Source: an uncultured Prevotella sp. (GTDB taxonomy: Bacteria; Bacteroidota; Bacteroidia; Bacteroidales; Bacteroidaceae). Taken from it: DNA of 64,000 bases. How positions within the stretch are numbered: the first letter of the stretch is position 1; each line of letters begins with the position of its first letter. Under the pieces are notes generated by a model that was given only the letters and a program-made list of their open reading frames with translations, was not told where the DNA came from and searched no databases. Below are positions 59,412 through 64,000 of this stretch, in pieces. The DNA is taken from positions 93,616-157,615 of the forward strand of contig CALUFM010000006.1 of NCBI GenBank assembly GCA_944319935.1. Reading direction: 5' to 3'. Both the position numbers and the translations under genes were made by a program.

Positions 59412-59740
59412 GAAGGAGAGTTTTTGAGGAGTTAAAGACGAATGCCTTGCCAGTAGTTAAGAAGTTATGGAGCAAAGGAGTTAAGGCAAATGCCACGCCG
59501 CTTCAAGCATTTTCTTCAGCCGAACATAACACACTGATAATCAATACATTACAAAACGAATTACAAAAAGCCGCATTTTGCCGTGCAAAATGCGGCTTTT
59601 TGGCGCATGAAAGACCATGTATTGCGGAGCCGTTTGCGGCATTTTACCACCAGACGGGAAAAGAGCCACGCCACACCGCAATGCAAATGTCTTTAACTTC
59701 TTTAACTCCTTTAACTTCTTTAACTCCTCAAAAAAGCCCT
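59412..59740. repeat. Nested element: family A arms around a family D hairpin
   Basis: Left: GAGGAGTTAAAGACGAATGC (59428 on) and AAGGAGTTAAGGCAAATGCC (about 59475 on). Centre: tail ATAATCAATACATTACAAAA (59537-59556), then a hairpin with a perfect 17-base stem (AAAAAGCCGCATTTTGC, 59565-59581 with 59585-59601, loop CGT). Right: GCAAATGTCTTTAACTTCTT and TAACTCCTTTAACTTC words (about 59684-59735), inverse of the left arm. It fills the 430-base gap before the thioesterase apart from the promoter. Confidence 0.8.
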
Positions 59741-59804
59741 ATCTTTTGATAAGATAGGCTACGCTTCGGAAATGAAAATAAAAGTTCGTTTCACTTCCTT
59801 TTAT

Positions 59805-59835
59805 TTTGCATTTCGCTCAGCTTGCACTATCTTTG
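59805..59835 (+). promoter_or_regulatory. Promoter of the thioesterase gene, very close to the start codon
   Basis: TTTG (59805-59808), exactly 19 bases, TATCTTTG (59828-59835). Start near 59840, so the leader before ATG 59844 would be about 0-5 bases. Confidence 0.78.
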
Positions 59836-59843
59836 CACCGATT

Positions 59844-60245
59844 ATGGAGTATATTTTCACTACGCGGATGATGGTCCGCGACTACGAATGCGACATCGAG
59901 GGCATCGTGAACAACGCAAACTACCTGCACTACGCCGAGCATACGCGCCACCTCTTCCTGCAAAAGTGCGGGCTGAGCTTCGCCGAGATGCACAGGCGCG
60001 GCACTGACGCCGTGGTGGCGAGGATGAACCTGCAGTACAAGACGCCGCTGAGGTGCGACGACGAGTTCCTGTCATGCATCAACCTGAAGAAAGAGGGGCT
60101 GCGCTACGTCTTCTACCAGGACATCTACCGCGCCTCGGACAACAAGCTGTGCTTCAAGGGCGTGATTGAGCTTGTCTGCCTTGTCAACGGCAAACTGGCT
60201 CACAGCAAGGAGTATGACGAAGCTTTCGGCTTCGCTTCAAAGTGA
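59844..60245 (+). CDS. Acyl-CoA thioesterase, 4HBT (hotdog) family
   Basis: 133 residues from ATG 59844. CDIEGIVNNANYLHYAEHTR carries the catalytic aspartate and the long helix of 4-hydroxybenzoyl-CoA-thioesterase-like proteins; YKTPLRCDDEF and YRASDNKLCFKGVIELVC are further strands of the hotdog fold. Such enzymes hydrolyse acyl-CoA or acyl-ACP; the substrate is unknown. An extension to 59772 is rejected because the promoter box falls within it. A family C repeat starts at the stop codon. Confidence 0.87.
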   Translation: MEYIFTTRMMVRDYECDIEGIVNNANYLHYAEHTRHLFLQKCGLSFAEMHRRGTDAVVARMNLQYKTPLRCDDEFLSCINLKKEGLRYVFYQDIYRASDNKLCFKGVIELVCLVNGKLAHSKEYDEAFGFASK

Positions 60246-60356
60246 GGATTGACGATGGAGAATTGAGAATTATGATTACCTTTACATATAAACCGTTGGC
60301 AAACAACGAGGCTAATCATAGTTTTCCATCTTCAATTATAAATTCTCAATCAAGGA
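60246..60356. repeat. Family C inverted-arm element between thioesterase and dprA
   Basis: Left: GATTGACGATGGAGAATTGA then GAATTATGATTACC. Right, inverted: GGCTAATCATAGTTTTCCAT then CTTCAATTATAAATTCTCAATC. The centre is about 40 unrelated bases. It fills the whole gap; dprA starts eight bases later. Confidence 0.78.
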
Positions 60357-60363
60357 AAAGGAT

Positions 60364-61488
60364 ATGGACGAGACTCTCGACATACTGACGCTGGCCGCCG
60401 CCATGCGTTCAAACCCCGACGCGGCGGTGCAGCTTTACCGCGCGGCGGGCGGCGCGACGGCCGTCATGGACAACCGCCGCAACCTGCGCGACATCCTTCC
60501 GGCATGCCCGCAGAGAGTGGTTGACGCCCTGGCCGACATCGGCGAGGCGCGGCGGCGTGCCGAGAGCGAGATGGAATATGCCATGCGCTGCGGCGTGAAG
60601 ACGCTATGCCTGGGCGACGGCGACTACCCGCAAAGGCTGAAAGACTGCCCTGACGCGCCCTTGGTGCTGTTCTACAAGGGCACGGCCGCGCTCAACCGCA
60701 GCCGCGTAATCAACATGGTGGGCACGCGCCGATGCACCGCCTACGGGCAAGACTGCGTGCGGACGTTCGTCAGACGGCTCGGAGAACTGTGCCCGGACGT
60801 ACTCATCGTCAGCGGACTGGCCTACGGCATCGACATCTGCTCGCACCGCGAGGCGTTGGCGTGCGGCATCGACACCGTGGCCGTACTCGCCCACGGGCTT
60901 GACAACCTCTATCCCCCGCGCCACAAGGACACTGCCACGCAGATGACGGCGCACGGCGGACTGCTGACCGAACACTTCACCCACACCAACGCCGACAAGC
61001 TGAACTTCCTGCGGCGCAACCGCATCGTGGCGGGCGTGGCCGACGCAACCGTCGTGGTGGAGAGCGCGAGCCACGGCGGCGCACTCGTCACGGCGCGCAT
61101 AGCCGGAAGCTACAACCGCGACGTGTTCGCCTTCCCCGGACGCATGGGCGACGAATGCTCGGAGGGCTGCAACAACCTCATCCGCGACAACAAGGCCGCC
61201 CTCGTGACTTCTGCCGACGACCTCGTGAAAGCCATGGGATGGCAGACCGACAAGGAAATGGAACAAGCCCGCCGGAAAGGAATAGAGCGCACGCTCTTCC
61301 CCGAACTGACAGCCGACGAACAGGCCGTGGCCGACATCCTCGAGAAGGACAACGACCAACAGGTGAACACGCTGTCGACACGCATGGGAATGCCCGTCGG
61401 CCAGCTCACCGCCGTGATGTTCTCGCTCGAAATGAAAGGCGTGGTAAAGCTTCTGGCAGGGGGAGTGTATCACTTGATAAGAAGTTAA
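60364..61488 (+). CDS. dprA: DNA processing protein DprA
   Basis: 374 residues. An N-terminal helical region, then the Rossmann-like DprA core: VNMVGTRRCTAYGQDCV, LIVSGLAYGIDICSHREAL, VLAHGLDNLYPPRHKD, HGGALVTARIAGSYNRDVFA. The last 65 residues form a winged-helix domain. DprA loads RecA onto incoming single-stranded DNA during natural transformation. The stop codon TAA lies within the family A word GAAGTTAAAG. No other competence gene is in the window. Confidence 0.94.
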   Translation: MDETLDILTLAAAMRSNPDAAVQLYRAAGGATAVMDNRRNLRDILPACPQRVVDALADIGEARRRAESEMEYAMRCGVKTLCLGDGDYPQRLKDCPDAPLVLFYKGTAALNRSRVINMVGTRRCTAYGQDCVRTFVRRLGELCPDVLIVSGLAYGIDICSHREALACGIDTVAVLAHGLDNLYPPRHKDTATQMTAHGGLLTEHFTHTNADKLNFLRRNRIVAGVADATVVVESASHGGALVTARIAGSYNRDVFAFPGRMGDECSEGCNNLIRDNKAALVTSADDLVKAMGWQTDKEMEQARRKGIERTLFPELTADEQAVADILEKDNDQQVNTLSTRMGMPVGQLTAVMFSLEMKGVVKLLAGGVYHLIRS

Positions 61489-61605
61489 AGAAATTATAGA
61501 AGTTAAAGAAATTATAGCCATTTGCTTTGCTCTAAAATGATTGATTATAACATAATTTCCAATAAGGCATACGGCTTTAACTTCTATAACTTCTTTTAAT
61601 TCTCT
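61484..61605. repeat. Family A inverted-arm element between dprA and dus
   Basis: Left: AGAAGTTAAAGAAATTATAG twice in tandem, then CCATTTGCTTTGC. Right: AAGGCATACGGCTTTAACTTC, TATAACTTCTTTTAATTC, inverted to the left arm. The centre is about 30 unrelated bases. The left end includes the dprA stop codon. Confidence 0.75.
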
Positions 61606-61627
61606 AAATTCTAAAACAATAAAAGGC

Positions 61628-62614
61628 ATGAACATAGGCAACATACAATTCGGCCAGAGGCCGCTGTTCCTCGCTCCGATGGAAGACGTTACCGACATCG
61701 GCTTCCGCAAGCTGTGCAAGCGGTTCGGCGCGGCCATGGTCTACACGGAATTCGTCAGCGCGGAAGCACTTGTCAGGGCGGTGAAAAGCACCGTTAACAA
61801 ACTGACAATCAGCGACGACGAACGCCCCGTGGGCATACAGATATACGGCCGCGACGCGGAGTCGATGGCCGAAGCGGCGAAAATCGTGGAGCAGGCCAAG
61901 CCCGACCTGATTGACCTCAACTTCGGCTGTCCGGTGAAGAAGGTGGCGGGCAAGGGCGCAGGGGCGGGCATGCTGCGCGACGTGCCGCTGATGCTGAAAA
62001 TCACACGCGCCGTGGTTGACGCCGTGAAAGTGCCCGTAACGGTGAAGACAAGGCTCGGATGGGACAACCAGAACCTCATAATAACCGACCTGGCCGAACA
62101 ACTGCAAGACTGCGGCATACAGGCACTTACCATCCACGGACGCACCAGGGCGCAGATGTACACGGGCGAAGCCGACTGGAGCCTGATAGGCGAAGTGAAG
62201 CGCAACCCGCGCATACACATCCCCATAATAGGCAACGGCGACATCACCACGCCTGAAGAAGCCCGACAGGCCTTCGAGCGTTACGGCGTTGACGCGGTGA
62301 TGGTGGGGCGCGCCACGTTCGGGCATCCGTGGATATTCAAGGAAATTCGCGATTATCTTGACGGCCGCGAGCCTGACCCCTCGCTGACGCTTGACCGCAA
62401 AATCGACCTGCTTGAAGAGCAGCTACGCATCAACGTGGAGCGCATAGACGAGTACCGGGGCATACTACACACACGCCGCCACCTGGCCGCGACGCCCATA
62501 TTCAAGGGCATCCCAAACTTCCGGCAGACGCGCATAGCCATGCTTCGCGCCGAGACCGTCAGCGAACTGACCGACATCTTGGAGCAATGCAGGGAGACGC
62601 TTCACAAACAATAA
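61628..62614 (+). CDS. dusB: tRNA-dihydrouridine synthase (DusB type)
   Basis: 328 residues, TIM-barrel flavoenzyme. N-terminal LAPMEDVTDIGFRKLCKRFG, catalytic C101 in DLNFGCPVKKVAGKGAGAGM, VKTRLGW, LTIHGRTRAQMY and the FMN phosphate-binding IGNGDITTPEEA / VMVGRATFGHPWIF are all present. It reduces uridine to dihydrouridine in the tRNA D-loop using NADPH. The DusB assignment within the family rests on general resemblance. The next gene, tcdA, also acts on tRNA. Confidence 0.92.
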   Translation: MNIGNIQFGQRPLFLAPMEDVTDIGFRKLCKRFGAAMVYTEFVSAEALVRAVKSTVNKLTISDDERPVGIQIYGRDAESMAEAAKIVEQAKPDLIDLNFGCPVKKVAGKGAGAGMLRDVPLMLKITRAVVDAVKVPVTVKTRLGWDNQNLIITDLAEQLQDCGIQALTIHGRTRAQMYTGEADWSLIGEVKRNPRIHIPIIGNGDITTPEEARQAFERYGVDAVMVGRATFGHPWIFKEIRDYLDGREPDPSLTLDRKIDLLEEQLRINVERIDEYRGILHTRRHLAATPIFKGIPNFRQTRIAMLRAETVSELTDILEQCRETLHKQ

Positions 62615-62660
62615 AGGGAGCCAACCCCTTTAACTTCCGACAAAAAAACATCATACAGGC

Positions 62661-63371
62661 ATGAACGATTACCAATCACGCACACGGCTGCTCATAGGCG
62701 ACGAGGCGGCCGACAGGCTGAGCCGCACACGGGTGATAGTGTTCGGCGTGGGCGGCGTGGGCAGTTGGTGCGTTGAGGGGCTGGTGCGCTCAGGCGTAAG
62801 GCGCGTCACGATAGTTGACCCCGACCGCGTCTGCCCCTCAAACGTCAACCGCCAGCTCATGGCCACGGCAAGAACCATAGGGCAAGTGAAGGTTGACGCG
62901 CTGAAAGACCACCTCCTGGACATCTGTCCGGAGGCTGAAATAGAGGCGCGCCACGAGGCTTTTCGCGCCGAAACGGCCAGCCAGTTCGACCTTGACCAAT
63001 ACGACTTCGTCATCGACGCGATTGACAGCCTGCAAGACAAAATGCTGCTAATCCGCACGGCATGCGCGTCAAAGGCCGTGCTGTTCTCATCAATGGGCGC
63101 GGCGCGCAAGCTCGACCCGACCCGCGTCAAGACGGCAGAATTCTGGAAAGTGCAAGGCTGCCCGCTGGCACGCTCGCTGCGCCAAGGCTTCAAGCGGTCA
63201 GGACTGATGCCGTCAAGGAAATTCAAGTGCGTCTACAGCGACGAGCTGCTTGACAACGCCGGCACACCGCAAGAACCGCGCGCCAACGGCTCAATGGTCC
63301 ACATAACCGCCGTGTTCGGCTTCACACTGGCCGGAATGGTGATAGAAGAAATGGTAACGAATGGAAAATAA
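62661..63371 (+). CDS. tcdA: tRNA threonylcarbamoyladenosine dehydratase TcdA (CsdL)
   Basis: 236 residues. An E1-like ATP-binding fold: VFGVGGVGSWCVEGLVRSGV then IVDPDRVCPSNVNRQL, the nucleotide-binding loop, and YDFVIDAIDSLQDKMLLI. The length fits TcdA, not the longer MoeB/ThiF enzymes. It cyclises N6-threonylcarbamoyladenosine (t6A37) to ct6A in tRNA. Its position after a tRNA dihydrouridine synthase fits a small tRNA-modification group. The gap to dus (46 bases) holds a TTTAACTTCC word of family A. Confidence 0.9.
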   Translation: MNDYQSRTRLLIGDEAADRLSRTRVIVFGVGGVGSWCVEGLVRSGVRRVTIVDPDRVCPSNVNRQLMATARTIGQVKVDALKDHLLDICPEAEIEARHEAFRAETASQFDLDQYDFVIDAIDSLQDKMLLIRTACASKAVLFSSMGAARKLDPTRVKTAEFWKVQGCPLARSLRQGFKRSGLMPSRKFKCVYSDELLDNAGTPQEPRANGSMVHITAVFGFTLAGMVIEEMVTNGK

Positions 63372-63372
63372 T

Positions 63373-63422
63373 TTAGCAGTTAAGGTAGTCAGAAGTAGTT
63401 ATAACTGCTTTAACTACTCACA
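63373..63422. repeat. Short family A element before the mutarotase gene
   Basis: GCAGTTAAGGTAGTCAGAAG then AGTTATAACTGCTTTAACTAC: two short inverted arms meeting almost without a centre, smallest member of the family in the window. Confidence 0.6.
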
Positions 63423-63438
63423 ATAACCCATCAAGACA

Positions 63439-63822
63439 ATGGCAACACAAGGTTACAAGACAAAAGATTTCGGCGTACCCACAAAGCGGTATTGCCAGAC
63501 AATGCAACTGAAAGACGACGCAGAGCTTATCCGCAAGTACCGACAGGCCCACGACAAGGAGCATTTCTGGGACGAAATAAAACAGGGCATCAAGGCCGTA
63601 GGCATACTCGAAATGGAGATTTACATCCTCGGCAACAGGCTGTTCATGATTGTGGACGCGCCGCTCGACTTCAACTGGGACGAGGCCATGGCGCGCCTCG
63701 CCACGCTGCCCCGCCAGCAGGAATGGGAAGACCACGTGGCATCGTTCCAAGACTGCGCCGCCGGAGCGACGTCAGACGAGAAGTGGCAGATGATGGAACG
63801 CATGTTCCACCTTTATAAATGA
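63439..63822 (+). CDS. L-rhamnose mutarotase family protein
   Basis: 127 residues. RYCQTMQLKDDAELIRKYRQ, AHDKEHFWDEIKQGIKAVGI and LEMEIYILGNRLFMIVDAP match the RhaM/YiiL family (ferredoxin-like dimer with conserved Tyr and His) that interconverts alpha and beta anomers of L-rhamnose. The N-terminal 15 residues are extra relative to short homologues. No rhamnose or fucose catabolic gene is adjacent, so the actual sugar is uncertain. Confidence 0.82.
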   Translation: MATQGYKTKDFGVPTKRYCQTMQLKDDAELIRKYRQAHDKEHFWDEIKQGIKAVGILEMEIYILGNRLFMIVDAPLDFNWDEAMARLATLPRQQEWEDHVASFQDCAAGATSDEKWQMMERMFHLYK

Positions 63823-63889
63823 CACGCAAGGCGGCCATCCCCAATGGCCGCCCAATCAGCCCACAACCAATGACAAGCCGGCCAGCAAC

Positions 63890-63922
63890 AAACAAAAAGC
63901 CCGAAGATTCCTCTTCGGGCTT
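63890..63922 (-). terminator. Terminator after tRNA-Asn
   Basis: On the minus strand AAGCCCGAAGA, loop GGAA, TCTTCGGGCTT followed by TTTGTTTG: a classical hairpin with T-run directly downstream of the tRNA. It would also limit plus-strand transcription out of the mutarotase gene. Confidence 0.88.
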
Positions 63923-63926
63923 GCTG

Positions 63927-64000
63927 CGCTTCAAGATGGGCTTGAACCAACGACCCCCTGATTAACAGTCAGGTGCTCTAACCAACTGAGCTATTGAAGC
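63927..64000 (-). tRNA. tRNA-Asn (anticodon GTT)
   Basis: Read on the minus strand from the window edge: acceptor GCTTCAA pairs with TTGAAGC, D-arm GCTC/GAGC, anticodon stem CCTGA/TCAGG with loop CTGTTAA (anticodon GTT), T-loop TTCAAGC. CCA is not encoded. The T-stem GTTGG/CCATC has one T-T mismatch. 74 bases with discriminator G. Confidence 0.9.

Overview
This window looks like the chromosome of a Bacteroidales bacterium. A member of the Prevotellaceae or a close relative is likely, but the species cannot be named from the sequence. The evidence is a SusC/SusD pair, PCMD and WG-repeat envelope proteins, a giant acyl-CoA dehydratase activase, an ornithine/glycine-lipid type acyltransferase pair, C10 (streptopain-like) peptidases with C-termini resembling type IX secretion signals, and promoters of the Bacteroidetes form TTTG-N19-TAnnTTTG. 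I saw no rRNA, prophage or CRISPR array. One tRNA (Asn) sits at the right edge.

Layout. 1-3.4 kb: 3' part of ung, a DUF3109 gene, and a convergent acyltransferase pair. 4.1-14.2 kb: division and cell wall cluster mraZ-rsmH-ftsL-ftsI-murE-mraY-murD-ftsW, with three MraZ boxes before mraZ. It stops at ftsW, so murG, murC, ftsQ, ftsA and ftsZ are not adjacent. 14.4-24.2 kb: AraC regulator, ferritin, phosphoethanolamine transferase, BamA-like barrel plus PCMD protein, Na/phosphate cotransporter, TGS-domain nucleoside kinase. 24.4-32.8 kb: 1407-residue dehydratase activase, gpmI and a WG-repeat lipoprotein. 33.4-42.6 kb: a minus-strand block susC-susD-Calx-beta lipoprotein, then two tandem C10 peptidases. 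43.5-53 kb: crcB overlapping a thioredoxin-fold lipoprotein, a BASS-like transporter, an ECF sigma factor with its partner, speA, aroK and topA. 53.4-57 kb: a three-gene PCMD/outer-membrane operon. 57.1-57.8 kb: a Y1 (IS200/RAYT-type) transposase between inverted REP-like units. 58-64 kb: DUF2851, thioesterase, dprA, dus, tcdA, rhamnose mutarotase, tRNA-Asn.

The most striking feature is outside the genes. Almost every gap holds members of several repeat families. Three families (TTTAACTCC-type, CTTGTCTGCT-type, AATTGAGAATT-type) share no sequence but have the same design: tandem short motifs forming two inverted arms around a variable centre, filling one intergenic gap. In several places the arms contain the stop codon of the neighbouring gene, and once its start codon. 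A further family consists of GGCCGC hairpins with a conserved tail near TCAATACATTACA. Families are nested inside one another. One element has 57-base perfect arms. These, and the transposase with its private inverted repeats, are the best candidates here for something undescribed.
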